64,000 nt of DNA from assembly GCF_038502225.1 (NCBI RefSeq), contig NC_091301.1:16925696-16989695 (forward strand). The letters run 5' to 3'. Position 1 is the first letter of the stretch. Every line of letters starts with the position of its first letter. Position numbers and translations under genes: made by a program. Under the pieces are notes generated by a model. That model was given only the letters and a program-made list of their open reading frames with translations. It was not told the DNA's origin and ran no database searches. Source of the stretch: Cherax quadricarinatus. Taxonomy: Eukaryota > Arthropoda > Malacostraca > Decapoda > Parastacidae. Positions 47,801-60,287 of the stretch are shown one piece after another.

Positions 47801-48399
47801 ATGAGTGAGTATACATACATCATCTTTACCTCCTTTTGGTGTCTAAATATTTAGTGACCTATGCATTCGACCGAGAAACCTACTACGTAGGTGAAACGTT
47901 TCGGAACAAAAGGTACCTAACTGCTGGACATGTCTTACTCATATACGTTGTTAGGTTTGAAGCCTACCTACTGCACAAGGTGAATAAATAATGCAAATCT
48001 CTATACTCATCGAAAGAGATATTTCAGTCCCTAAAATATTAATGAAAAAAATTGAATGTACATTAACATTCATCTCAGTTTATATACCAATAAAGTATAG
48101 GTTTAAGCTCGGTTTATATAACACTAGATGGTAGTGTCCCGTTGGGAAATAAGTATATTTAACTGGATTCTCTGCAGTTATTAGTTAAGAATTTTTTTTA
48201 TTTTATTAAACGCACTTTTATTTAGATTATAATTCGTCAATCCGCAAACGGGGATTCAAAGCAGGTTCCCTTGACATCACTCTCGGATTATGTTGAGAAC
48301 TTGCTTACTAGGAGCAGCTATTAAATATGTTCTCCAGCTGGTGTTTATGTTGACGCCTTTCTGTTACAACATTGTGCAACATTCGACTGACAGCACTAA
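47801..48399. other. Unassigned, with repeat scrap near 47870
   Basis: GTGAAACGTTTCGGAACAAA at about 47890 resembles the repeat at 47590. Otherwise AT-rich with no gene. Confidence 0.4.
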
Positions 48400-48560
48400 T
48401 AACTGAAATAGGAGCAGAAGCAACAGCAGGAGCAGCCACAACAATAGAGCAGCGGCAGCAGTAACAACAGCATCAACAACAATTTTCAACAACCATAACT
48501 ACAAAAATAACAACCACAACAGTAGCAATCAAAGCAACGACCACAACAACATGATCATCA
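48400..48560. repeat. Irregular AGC/AAC trinucleotide tract
   Basis: AGCAGCAGGAGCAGCC then CAACAACAATTTTCAACAAC runs. Confidence 0.75.
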
Positions 48561-48889
48561 TCCTTTGTTGTACCAGAAGCATCACTGTCAGTACTAGTAT
48601 GTACATCAACATAATGACAAATGTTTCTATAGACTTACAGATTCCACAACCTTCCTTCCCTCCTCCGCCATCTCATCAACAATTTCATCTCGGTGAAAGG
48701 GTGATTCCCTTCGTTCCTCTCTCCCTCCTGCCTTTTACCTCTGGCGAATCACGCTTAAAAAGATGGGGAAGATATTTTTTTTTCTTTTTGAGAGGAGAGA
48801 GGACTGGTAGCTTTGATATCCCCAGCGACCATCACTGGTAAACACTTGTCAAGCTGGTATCTACTGGGATGATTGCTGTGTTCTTGCTT
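48561..48889. other. Unassigned sequence
   Basis: A 96-codon plus-strand frame covers it but its composition is low complexity at both ends. Not called. Confidence 0.4.
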
Positions 48890-49260
48890 TAATTTATATG
48901 TGTGTGTGTATGTGTGTGTGGTGGAGGAGGGTGTATGCATGTTCCGTTATCTGGTTAACAAGTTATGTTTGCAGTGAGTCGAGACACAGCTCCTGTCCCG
49001 CATCTCAAGTCGTCTCGACCAACTAGACTGATAGCACACAAAAACCACATCATAATTCTTTTATACATTTCGTATGATGTTCGTCACCATTCTGAGACCA
49101 TTCTGAGATTGGAAAAATATGCTTAAACTCCTAAATAATTCTTTGCATGTCCCTGAAGACAGTTCTAAGATTCACTAACCTTAATTATCATGTCTAAAAA
49201 TGCCTTAGAATCCATATTTGCGTAACAGGTAATAAGGTCAGTGTGATTCTCACTCAAAGA
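48890..49260 (-). mobile_element. Diverged AC-tailed LINE tail, old subfamily
   Basis: TG-rich start, then GTTTGCAGTGAGTCGAGACA and CAGCTCC, then CATTCTGAGACCATTCTGAG, matching the old copy at 38016-38440 in order. Confidence 0.55.
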
Positions 49261-49598
49261 CTATTCTTTTTCTTGCTTGATATCTGTAATTTCTCACCTT
49301 CCAAACAGTAAGCCATCTCTGCTCCTTACTCTTCCTTCTCCTAGAGTTTGTATGATCCTCAGCTGCAATACTCACTTGTCTTCTCGCCCTTGGTGCTTGC
49401 ACAAGTCGTCCCGTAGCGACCCAACGTTTCTCAGTCAGTGGGCCGTGGCGGCCCTTGGGAGTCGTAAGCGTATTACACTAAACGACCGGTGGGAAGCACG
49501 GTAAAATTTCGCTGAGAAGTTCAGAAATGATTCCATAGCTGCAATAGCTTGTGTTGATGTTTCTATTATTCATTCATCACTTCCTCAGTAACCCTCCA
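49261..49598. other. Unassigned sequence
   Basis: No feature recognised. Confidence 0.4.
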
Positions 49599-49745
49599 TC
49601 ACTCCAATACCACTCTACCTCGGTCACTCCATCACCACTCCACATCGGTCAACCCATCACCACCTCACTTCGGTCAGTTCATCAACACCTCACCTCGGTC
49701 ACTCCACTACCACTCCACCTCAGCCATTCCATCACCACTCCGCCC
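49599..49745. repeat. Degenerate ~26-bp repeat (CCATCACCACTCCACCTCGG)
   Basis: Five or six units of ATCACCACTCCACCTCGGTC with changes. Confidence 0.8.
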
Positions 49746-49914
49746 TCTGAATCTACTGCTGAAACTCAACACGCTGGCCTTAGCCAATCCTCTCAGCTTT
49801 GGTCTCCAAGGCTTACCCCGCGAGTGATGTGTGTATTGGGAAAGCGGGATCCTGTATACAGCTGGCCCAGTAGGAGCATTAGTCTGTTCCAGCAGCTGAA
49901 CAGCGTACGACGAC

Positions 49915-49985
49915 GATGACGACCGCTGCCAGCAGCAGCAACATCACCATCACCAGCAACAGAAGCAGCAGCAGCAGCAGCATCC
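49915..49985. repeat. CAGCAGCAGC / CATCACCA tract
   Basis: Trinucleotide-type run; gives poly-Ala on the minus strand. Noncoding appearance. Confidence 0.8.
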
Positions 49986-50147
49986 ACTGCTTCATGCTTG
50001 CCTAACAAGACTCATCTGACTAGGTATATTTCTATACATCACTCTGACCACATACACAGAGTTGTAGAATTACCCAACCATTTGTTCAAACATCACCTTT
50101 TTGTGTGATTTGTTTGTTCTCGTGTTATTACGATTCCGTGAGACATA

Positions 50148-50152
<5 letters not shown>

Positions 50153-50182
<30 letters not shown>
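50153..50182. repeat. (TA)n microsatellite
   Basis: About 15 TA units left of MITE copy 2. Confidence 0.95.
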
Positions 50183-50761
<579 letters not shown>

Positions 50762-51139
50762 GTTGTGCTGAATAGGTAAAACTGGTCAATTAGCAACAGC
50801 TCATTTAAAATTAAGTCCTTTCTAAAATTTTCTCTTATACGTTTAAAGATCATTAATGTTAATGTAATTTTTTTTAATTTTGCACCAAAAGAATCTTAGA
50901 AAACTTACATAACCTTGTTATAACAAGATAAATTTATTTTAGCCTAACCTAACTAAATATATTTTAGATTTGTTTACAGTAATTTAATACTAAACAAACA
51001 CAGTGAAATATATTTTTTTTGTTAGGTTCAGAATGATTTTGGCGAAATTATTGCATACACAAATTTTTACTTGTCCTATATGGCAAGATGAGCGTTGCTA
51101 TTTAAGCCAAGATCGCAAGTTCTGCCTATTCGGCACGAC
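50762..51139. mobile_element. MITE-like element, copy 3 (378 bp)
   Basis: Left end mutated to GTTGTGCTGAATAGGTAAAA; right end ATTCGGCACGAC intact. Same orientation as copies 1, 2 and 4. Confidence 0.87.
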
Positions 51140-51191
51140 ATATACATATATATATATATATATATACATATATATCCATATATATATATCC

Positions 51192-51238
<47 letters not shown>
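51140..51238. repeat. (TA)n with CATATATAT interruptions
   Basis: TA units with periodic TCCATATA and TACATATA interruptions between copies 3 and 4. Confidence 0.93.
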
Positions 51239-51241
<3 letters not shown>

Positions 51242-51626
51242 TGCCGAATAGATATAACTGGTCAGTTAGTATGAACTCATTTAAAATTAAATCTTTTTTA
51301 AAATTTTCTCTTATACGTTTAAAGATATATTTTTTTTCATTTATGTTAATGTAAAAATTTATGATTTTGTACCAAAAGAACCTTAGAAAACTTACCTAAC
51401 CTTATTATAACAAGCGCAGTTTAATTTAGCTTAATGCAACTAAATATATTTCAGATAAGTTTACAGTAATTCACTAATAAACAAACAAAATGAAATATAC
51501 TTTTCTCGTTAGGTTCATAATGATTTTTGCGAAATTTTTGTATACGCAAATTTTTGCTTGCCTTATTCTGTAAGAAGAGTGTTGCTATTTAAGCCAAAAT
51601 AGCAAGTTTTACATATTCGGCACGAC
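51239..51626. mobile_element. MITE-like element, copy 4 (388 bp)
   Basis: Starts TCGTGCCGAATAGATATAAC and ends TATTCGGCACGAC. The most diverged copy. Its right flank is an AC repeat, not TA. Confidence 0.85.
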
Positions 51627-51650
51627 ACACACACACACACACACACACAC
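51627..51650. repeat. (AC)n between MITE 4 and LINE copy A
   Basis: About 12 AC units. It precedes the truncated 5' end of a LINE even though the upstream neighbour is a MITE and not another LINE tail. Confidence 0.93.
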
Positions 51651-52892
51651 GACGGCAAATGTAGTTCCCATTTTTAAAAAAAGGAGACAGAAAAGAGGAA
51701 CTAAACTATAGACCTGTGTCACTGACGTGTATAGTATGCAAAGTTATGGAGAAGATTATCAGGAGGAGAGTGGTGGAGCACCTGGAACGGAACAAGAGTA
51801 TAAACACCAACCAGCACGGATTCATGGAAGGCAAATCCTGTGTCACAGACCTTTTGGAGTTTTATGATAAAGTAACAGAAGTAAGACATGAGAGAGAGAG
51901 GTGGATTGATTGCATCTTCTTGGACTGCAAGAAGGCCTTTGACACAGTTCCTCACAAGAGATTAGTGCAGAAGCTAGAGGATCAGGCGCATATAACAGGA
52001 AGGGCACTGCAATGGATCAGAGAATACCTGACAGGGAGGCAACAACGAGTCATGGTACGTAATGAGGTATCACAGTGGGCACCTGTGACGAGCGGGGTCC
52101 CACAGGGGTCGGTCCTAGTATAAAAAGAATTATTTGGTAGTATGGTAGCGGGGAGTAAATGATACGTCTTCGGAGGCTTCTTACTTTATTGTTAAGTCGT
52201 GGTGGGTACACAGGCTTGTGTGTTTGAGCCCATGGCCCGGGCAGGGCCATCCCACGAGAGAGAGCTAGGAGCAGGCCTTCTGTCTTGCTGCTAGGCCGCT
52301 GTGTGAGTGAGGCAGAGGCAATGGCAGGCAGGCTGGCATGCCCACCGAGAGGCCTGGCTACAGAGGGCAGCACCTTAGTGGCGCGAAATATGAGCTAAGC
52401 TGGCAGACAGCATGGGCTGTCTGTGCAGACAGTACAGGCTGTCTACACTAGGACCAGTGCTATTTTTGGTATATGTGAACGACATGATGGAAGGGTTAGA
52501 CTCAGACGTGTCTCTGTTCGCAGATGATGTGAAGTTAGTGAGGAGAATTAAATCAGATGAGGATCAGGCAGGACTTCAAAGAGACTTGGACAGACTGGAC
52601 ACCTGGTCCAGCAACTGGCTTCTCGAATTTAACCCCGCCAAATGCAAAGTCATGAAGATAGGGGAAGGAAACAGAAGACCGCAGACGGAGTATAGGCTAG
52701 GTGGCCAAAGACTGCAAACCTCGCTCAAGGAGAAAGATCTTGGGGTGAGTATAACACCGAGCATGTCTCCTGAAGCACACATCAACCAGATAACTGCTGC
52801 AGCATATGGGCGCCTGGCAAACCTGAGAACAGCGTTCCGATACCTTAGTAAGGAATCGCTCAAAACACTGTACACCGTGTACGTCAGGCCCA
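51651..52892 (+). mobile_element. AC-tailed LINE copy A: RT fragment, interrupted
   Basis: 5' truncated at the sequence encoding ANVVPIFKKGD. Carries RT blocks KVMEKIIRRRVVEHLERN, QHGFMEGKSCVTDLLEFYDK, FLDCKKAFDTVPHKR and SGVPQGSVL (to 52121). After an insertion (52122-52446) it resumes with LGPVLFLVYVNDMMEG, FADDVKLVRRIKSDEDQ and SPEAHINQITAAAYGRLAN. It stops at YTVYVRP (52892), where it joins the endonuclease region of copy B, so its 3' tail is missing. The RT catalytic FADD is intact, but the element is dead through truncation and interruption. It belongs to the CR1/Jockey-type LINE superfamily (APE endonuclease plus RT). Confidence 0.88.
52122..52446. mobile_element. ~325-bp insertion in LINE copy A, unclassified
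   Basis: Interrupts the GSVLGPVLF codons: the copy reads …GTCCTA, then the insert, then CTAGGACC…, so CTA appears duplicated at the edges. The insert begins GTATAAAAAG, is not AT-rich, contains CAGACAGCATGGGCTGTCTG and CAGACAGTACAGGCTGTCTA near its right end (a short tandem duplication), and carries no ORF. A non-autonomous element or a solo LTR is possible; I recognise no family. Confidence 0.6.
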
Positions 52893-55454
52893 GACCACAA
52901 TCTTAGAAAAGAAGTTGAAGGTGCGGTTTACAAATGCAGATGGAATAACAAATAAGTATGAGGAGTGGCACGAAAGAATCAAGGAGACATCCCCAGACAT
53001 AATAGCACTCACAGAAACAAAACTCACCAGAATAATAACAGATTCAATCTTTCCATCAGGATATCAAATCCTCAGGAAAGACAGAGGGAGGAGAGGGGAA
53101 GGAGGAGTTGCACTGCTCATTAAAAACCAGTGGGGGTTTGAGAAAATGGAAGGAATGGATGGCACGGGAGAAAGGGACTACTTAGTAGGAACAATCCAGT
53201 CTGAGGGACATAAGGTGATAATTGCAGTAATGTACAACCCACCACAGAACTGCAGGAGGCCAAGAGAAGAATACGATGAGAGCAACAGAGCAATGGTCGA
53301 CACACAAGCCGAGGTGGCCAGGAGAGCACACATGGGGGGAGCAAAGTTACTAATTATGGGTGATTTCAATCACAAGGAGATTGACTGGGAAAACCTGGAG
53401 CCCCATGGGGGTCCCGAAACATGGAGAGCCAAGATGATGGATGTGGTACTGGAAAACCTCATACATCAACATGTTAAGAGACACTACCAGAGAGAGAGGA
53501 GAGGATGAACCAGCAAGACTGGACCTTGTATTCACCTTGAGTAGTTATGACATCGAGGATATCATGTATGAAAGGCCCCTGGGAGCTAGTGATCATGTGG
53601 CTCTGTGCTTCGACTACATAGTTGAGCTCCAAGTGGAGAGAGCAGCAGGAATAGGGTGGGAAAAACCAAACTACAAAAGGGGGAACTACTCAGGCTTGAA
53701 GAACTTCTTTCAAGACATTCAGTGGGAGAGGGAACTGACAGGAAAACCAGTACAAGAAATGATGGACTATATGGCAACAAAATGCAAGGAGGCAGAGGAG
53801 AGGTTTGTTCCCAAGGGAAACAGAAATAATGGGAAGAACAGAATGAGTCCTTGGTTCACCCAAAGGTGTAGGGAGGCAAAAACTAGGTGTACTAGAGAAT
53901 GGAAAAGGTACAGAAGACAGAGAACTCAGGAAAATAAAGAGATTAGCCGAAGAGCCAGAAAAGAATATGCACAGATAAGAAGGGAGACTCAGCGGCAATA
54001 CGAAAATGACATAGCATCGAAAGTCAAGACTGACCCGAAGCTGTTGTACAGCCACATCAGGAGGAAAACAACAGTCAAGGACCAGGTAATCAGACTGAGG
54101 AAGGGTGATGGGGAATTCACAAGAAACGACCGGGAGGTATGTCAGGAGCTCAACACAAGATTTAAAGAAGTATTTACAGTGGAAACCAGTAGGACTCCAG
54201 GAAATCAGAGCAGGGGGGTGCACCAGCAAGTGTTGGATGAGGTACATATAACCAAGGAGGAGGTGAAGAAGCTGCTTTTCGAACTTGACACCTCAAAGGC
54301 GGTGGGACCAGACAACATCTCTCCGTGGGTCCTTAAAGAGGGAGCAGAGACATTGTGTGTACCATTAACGAAGATCTTCAACACATCATTTGAAACTGGG
54401 CAACTCCCTGAGGAATGGAAGATGGCAAATGTAGTCCCAATTTTTAGAAAGGGAGATAGACATGAGGCACTAAACTACAGACCTGTATCATTAACGTGTA
54501 TAGTATGCAAGGTCATGGAGAAGATCATTAGGAGGAGAGTGGTGGAGCACCTGGAAAGAAACAAGTGTATAATTGACAACCAGCATGGTTTCAGGGAGGG
54601 AAAATCCTATGTCACAAACCTATTAGAGTTTTATGACAAGGTGACAGAAGTAAGACAAGAGAGAGAGGGGTGGATCGACTGCATTTTTTGGACTGCAAGA
54701 AGGCCTTCGACACAGTTCCTCACAAGAGGTTTCTGCAAAAGCTAGAGGATCAGGCACACATAACAGGAAAGGCACTGCAATGGATAAGAGAATACCTTAC
54801 AGGGAGGCAACAACGAGTCATGGTACGTGATGAGGTGTCAAAGTGGGCGCCTGTGACAAGCGGGGTTCCACAGGGGTCAGTCCTAGGACCTGTGCTGTTC
54901 TTGGTATATGTGAATGACATAACGGAAGGGATAGACTCAGAAGTGTCCTTGTTTGTGGACGATGTGAAGTTAATGAGAAGAATCAAATCGGATGAGGATC
55001 AGGCAGGACTACAAAGAGACCTGGACAGGCTACAAGCCTGGTCCAGCAACTGGCTCCTTGAGTTTAACCCCGCCAAATGCAAAGTCATGAAGATTGGGGA
55101 AGGGCAAAGAAGACCGCAGACACAATATAGTTTAGATGGCCAAAGTCTGCAAACCTCACTCAAGGAAAAAGATCTGGGGGTGAGTATAACACCGAGCATA
55201 TCTCCTGAGGCGCACATCAATCAGATAACTGCTGCAGCATACGGGCGCCTGGCAAACCTACGGATAGCGTTCCGATACCTCAGTAAGCAGTCGTTCAAGA
55301 CTCTGTATGCCATTTACGTCAGGCCCATACTGGAGTATGCAGCACCAGTTTGGAATCCACACCTAGTCAAGCACGTCAAGAAATTAGAGAAAGTGCAAAG
55401 GTTTGCAACAAGACTAGTCCCAGAGCTACGGGGATTGTCCTACGAAGAAAGGTT
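52893..55454 (+). pseudogene. AC-tailed LINE copy B: endonuclease-RT ORF with two frameshifts
   Basis: Encodes, in order: an APE-type endonuclease (TNADGITNKYEEWHE, IALTETKL, VALLIKNQWGF, MGDFNHKEIDW, GASDHVAL), with the expected acidic and final Asp-His residues present; a charged connector (MSPWFTQRCREAKTRC); and a reverse transcriptase (DTSKAVGPDNISPWVLKE, NYRPVSLTCIVCKVMEK, DCKKAFDTVPHKR, SGVPQGSVLGPVLF, FVDDVKLMRRI, EYAAPVWNPHLVKHVKK). Frameshifts lie near 53480, between LIHQHVK and RERGEDEPARLDLV, and near 54690, where one base is missing before the DCKKAF codons. The start of the ORF is missing. At 55454, after LSYEERL, the frame is interrupted by the CR1/L2 element. In the living element this protein would nick target DNA and prime reverse transcription of its own RNA. 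Confidence 0.9.
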
Positions 55455-56752
55455 GGTCCTTAGCTTCGAACTATAGACCAATAAGCCTGACCTCCATAGT
55501 GGGAAAATTTATGGAATCAATAATTGCCGAGGCAGTTCGTAGCCACCTTGAAAAGCATAAATTAATCAACGAATCTCAGCATGGTTTTACAAAGGGGCGT
55601 TCCTGCCTTACGAATTTATTAACTTTTTTCACTAAGGTATTTGAGGAGGTAGATCATGGTAATGAATATGATATTGTGTATATGGACTTCAGTAAGGCTT
55701 TTGACAGGGTCCCACATCAGAGACTGTTGAGGAAAATTAAAGCACATGGAATAGGAGGAGAAATTTTTTCCTGGATAGAGGCATGGTTGACAAATAGGCA
55801 GCAGAGAGTTTGCATAAATGGGGAGAAATCAGAGTGGGGAAGTGTCACGAGCGGTGTTCCACAGGGGTCAGTGTTGGGCCCCCTGCTGTTCACAATCTAC
55901 ATAAACGACATAGATGAGGGCATAAAGAGCGACATCGGCAAGTTTGCCGATGACACCAAAATAGGCCGTCGAATTCATTCTGACGAGGACATTCGAGCAC
56001 TCCAGGAAGATTTGATTAGACTGATGCAGTGGTCGGAGAAGTGGCAGATGCAGTTTAATATAGACAAATGCAAAGTTCTAAATGTTGGACAGGACAATAA
56101 CCATGCCACATATAAACTAAATAATGTAGATCTTAATATTACGGATTGCGAAAAAGATTTAGGAGTTCTGGTTAGCAGTAATCTGAAACCAAGACAACAG
56201 TGCAGAAGTGTTCGCAATAAAGCTAATAGAATCCTTGGCTTCATATCAAGAAGCATAAATAATAGGAGTCCTCAGGTTGTTCTTCAACTCTATACATCCT
56301 TGGTTAGGCCTCATTTAGATTATGCTGCACAGTTTTGGTCACCGTATTACAGAATGGATATAAATTCTCTGGAAAATGTACAAAGGAGGATGACAAAGTT
56401 GATCCCATGTATCAGAAACCTTCCCTATGAGGATAGACTAAGGGCCCTGAAACTGCACTCTCTAGAAAGACGTAGAATTAGGGGGGATATGATTGAGGTG
56501 TATAAATGGAAGACAGGAATAAATAAAGGGGATGTAAATAGTGTGCTGAAAATATCTAGCCTAGACAGGACTCGCAGCAATGGTTTTAAGTTGGAAAAAT
56601 TCAGATTCAGGAAGGATATAGGAAAGTACTGGTTTGGTAATAGAGTTGTGGATGAGTGGAACAAACTCCCAAGTACCGTTATAGAGGCTAGAACGTTGTG
56701 TAGCTTTAAAAATAGGTTGGATAAATACATGAGTAGATGTGGGTGGGTGTGA
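55455..56752 (+). CDS. Reverse transcriptase, C-terminal ~430 residues, CR1/L2 LINE
   Basis: Open without stop from the truncation point to TGA at 56750-56752. Counting residues from the GTG codon at 55499: the HGFTKGRSCLTNL block is at 28-40, YMDFSKAFDRVPHQR with the first catalytic Asp (63) at 61-75, SGVPQGSVLGPLLF at 118-131, FADDTKIGRR with the catalytic Asp pair (151-152) at 149-158, KCKVLNVG and DLGVLVSSNLK follow, and the C-terminus has MTKLIPCIRNLPYEDRLRAL, RRRIRGDMIEVYK and NRVVDEWNKLPSTVIEA. No endonuclease domain remains, so it cannot act alone. The lack of frameshifts suggests it inserted recently relative to its host LINE. Confidence 0.9.
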
Positions 56753-56925
56753 GTTAGACCTGATAGCTTGTGCTACCAGGTCGGTTGCCGTGTTCCTCTC
56801 TTAAGTCAATGTGACCTGACCTGACTAGGTTGGGTGCATTGGCTTAAGCCGGTAGGAGACTTGGACCTGCCTCGCATGGGCCAGTAGGCCTTCTGCAGTG
56901 TTCCTTCGTTCTTATGTTCTTATGT
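55455..56925 (+). mobile_element. CR1/L2-type LINE, 5' truncated, nested in copy B
   Basis: A 1.47-kb insertion that begins inside the RT coding region at SNYRPISLTSIVGKFMES. It contains the intact rest of the ORF, then a 3' UTR with CCAGTAGGCCTTCTGCAGTG, and ends in the octamer-type tail TTCTTATGTTCTTATG typical of CR1/L2-like elements. The host LINE resumes with AAATCGGCCTGACGACAC. Compared with copy C (GGAAATCGACCTG) about 5 bp of target seem to be missing and no target duplication is evident. Confidence 0.9.
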
Positions 56926-57313
56926 AAATCGGCCTGACGACACTGGAGGCCAGGAGAGTCAGGGGAGACATGATAACGACATATAAAATACTGCACGGAA
57001 TAGACGAGGTGGACAAAGACGGGATGTTCCAGAGATGGGACACAGACACAAGAGGTCACAATTGGAAGTTGAAGACTCAGATGAATCAAAGGGATGTTAG
57101 GAAGTATTTCTTCAGTCATAGAGTAGTCAAGCCGTGGAATAGCCTAGAAAGTGAAGTAGTGGAGGCGGGAACCATACATAGTTTTAAGGCGAGGTATGAT
57201 AAACCTCATGGAGCAGGGAGAGAGAGGACCTAGTAGCAATCAGTGAAGAGGCGGGGCCAGGAGCTATGAATCGACCCCTGCAACCACAAATAGGTGAGTA
57301 CAAATAGGTGAGT
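56926..57313 (+). mobile_element. AC-tailed LINE copy B, 3' part
   Basis: Continuation after the nested element: coding remnant MITTYKILHGIDEVDKDGMF, then RKYFFSHRVVKPWNSLESEV and FKARYDKPHGAGRERT, stop at about 57233. The 3' UTR is CAATCAGTGAAGAGGCGGGG, then GAATCGACCCCTGCAACCAC and a terminal direct repeat of AAATAGGTGAGTAC. Confidence 0.92.
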
Positions 57314-57334
57314 ACACACACACACACACACACA
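57314..57334. repeat. (AC)n joining LINE copies B and C
   Basis: Ten AC units: the tail of copy B and the 5' boundary of copy C. Confidence 0.95.
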
Positions 57335-60287
57335 GTACACCAACACTGATGGAATAACAAATAAGTGGGAGGAATGGCACGAAAGAGTCAAAGAGGCATC
57401 AGCGGACATCATAGCTCTAACTGAAACCAAGCTCACAGGTATGATAACAGATGCCATCTTTCCAACAGAATATCAGATCCTGAGGAAAGGCAGAGATCAC
57501 AGAGAGGGTGGAGGAGTGGCACTGCTGGTCAAAAACTAATGGGATTTTGATGCGCTGGAGAGAGGAGACAGTGGAGAAGAAAGGGATTACATAGTAGGAA
57601 CGTTTCAGTCTGGAGGTCCCAAGGTGGTAATTGCAGTGATGTATAACCCACCACAGAACAGTAGGAGGCCAAGGCAAGAGTATTATGAGAATAATAGAGC
57701 GATGGTTGACACACTGGCTGAAGTGGCAAGAAGGGCCCATTCGAGCAGAGCAAAGCTAATGATCATGGGTGACTTCAACCACAAGGAAATCGATTGGGGT
57801 CACATGAGGGCCAAGAAACGTGGAGGGCTAAGATGATGGAGGTGGTACTGGAAAACCAAAGAGAGAGGAGAGGATGAAGCAGCGAGACTGGACCTAGTAT
57901 TCACCTTGAGAAGTGCAGATATTGTGGACATCACATATGAAAGACCCCTTGGGGCCAGCGATCATGTGGTTTTAAGATTCGAATACACAGTAGAGCTACA
58001 AGTGGAGGGGAAAACAGGAAGAGCCGGACGAATGAAGCCAAACTACAAGAAAGGGGACTACACGGGAATGAAGAACTTCCTGAACGGGCCACTTACCTTT
58101 TATATCCTACCTCTCTCTCCCCTCCCACCCTTTTCCAAAATTTCTATCCTTACCCATCCTTCTTCCTTACCCATCTTACCAAAGTTCAGTTGGACAGAGA
58201 ACTGGCAGGGAAGTCAGTAAACGAGATGATGGAATACGTGACAACAATATGTAAGGAAGCTGAGGAGAGGTTTGTACCCAAGGATAACAGGAATAGTGAA
58301 AAGCCAGGATGAGCCCATGGTTCACCCAAAGGTGCAGGGAGGCAAAAACCAAGTGTCCTAGGGAATGGAAGAAGTATAGAAGGCAAAGGACCCAGGAGGA
58401 TAAGGAGAGCAGTCGTAGAGCCAGAAATGAATATGCACAGGTAAGAAGGGAGGCTAAACAACAATATGAGAATGACATAGCAGCGAAAGTCAAATCTGAC
58501 CAGAAGCTGTTGTACAGCCACATCAAGAGGAAAACAACAGTCAAGGACTAGGTAATCAGGCTAAGGAAGGAAGGAGGAGAGATCACAAGAAACGACCGTG
58601 AAATATGTGAGGAACTCAACAGGAGATTCAAAGAAGTGTTCACAAAGGAGACAGAAGGGACTCCAGAAAGACAGAAAGGTGGGGTACACCACCAAGTGTT
58701 GGACACAATACAAACAACCGAAGAAGAAGTGAAGAGGCTGCTGAGTGAGCTAGACACCTCAAAGGCGATGGGGCCGGATAACATCTCTCCATGGGTCCTG
58801 AGAGAGGTTGCAGAGGTGCATGTGTACCCCTAACAATAATATTCAACACATTTATCGAAACAGGGAGATTACCTGAGGTATGGAAGACAGCAAATGTAGC
58901 CCTAATTTTTAAAAAAAAAGAGACAGACAAGAAGCACTAAACTATAGACCAGAGTCACTGACACGTATAATATGCAAAGCCACGGAGAAGATTATCAGGA
59001 GAAGAGTGGTGGGACACCTAGAAAGAAATGAGCTTATCTACTACAGCCAACACGGTTTCAGGGACGGGAAATCCTGCGTCACAAACCCACTGGAGTTCTA
59101 TGATATGGTGACAGCAGTAAGACAAGAGAGAGAGGGGTGGGTAGATTCCATTTTCTTGGACTGTAAGAAGGCGTTTGACACAGTTCCACACAAGAGATTA
59201 GTGAAAAAATGGAAGACCAGGCAGGGATAACAGGGAAGGTACCACAATGGATCAGGGAATACCTGTCAGGAAGACAGCAGCGAGTCATGGTATGAGGCGG
59301 GGTGTCAGAGTGGGCGCCTGTGACGAGTGGGGTTCCACAGGGGTCAGTCCTAGGACCGGTGGTGTTTCTGGTATTTGTGAACGACATGACGGAAGGAATA
59401 AACTCCGAAGTGTCCCTGTTTGCAGATTATGTGAAGTTGATGAGAAGAATTCAATCGGACGAGGACCTGGCAGAACTACAAAGGGATATGGACAGGCTGC
59501 AGGCCTGGTCCAGTAATTGGCTCCTAGAGTTCAACCCCACCAAGTGCAAAGTCATGAAGATTGGGAAGGGCAAAGAAGACCGTAGATGGAGTACAGTCTA
59601 GGGGGGCCAGAGACTACAAACCTCACTCAAGGAAAAAGATCTTGGGGTGAGTATAACACCAGACACATCTCCTGAGGCGCACATCAACCAAATAACTGCT
59701 GCAGCATTATGGAGCCTAGCAAACCTAAGAACAGCATTCTGCCATCTTAATAAGGAATCGTTCAGGATCCTGTACACTGTGTACGTTAGGCCCATATTGG
59801 AGTATGAGGCGCCAGTTTGGAACCCGCATCTAGCCAAGCACGTACAGAAACTAGAGGAAGTGCAAAGGTTTGCAACAAGACTAGTCCCAGAGCTAAGGGG
59901 AGAGGTTAATGGAAATCGACCTGACGACACTAGAGGACAGGAGAGATATTGGGGACATGATAACGACATATAAAATACTGAGAGGAATTGACAAGTTGGA
60001 CAGAGACAGAATGTTCCAGAGATGGGACACAGCAACAAGGGGACACAGTTGAAGACACAGATGAATCACAGGGATGTTAGGAAGTATTTCTTCAGTCACA
60101 GAGTAGTCAGGAAGTGGAATAGTTTGGGAAGCGATGTAGAGGAGGCAGGATTCATACATAGCTTTAAGCAGAGGTATGATAAAGTTCATGGTGCAGGGAG
60201 AGTGACCCAGTAGCTGCCAGTGAAGAGGCGGAGTCAGGAGCTATGAATCGACCCCTGCAACCACTACTAGGTGAGTACAACTAGGTG

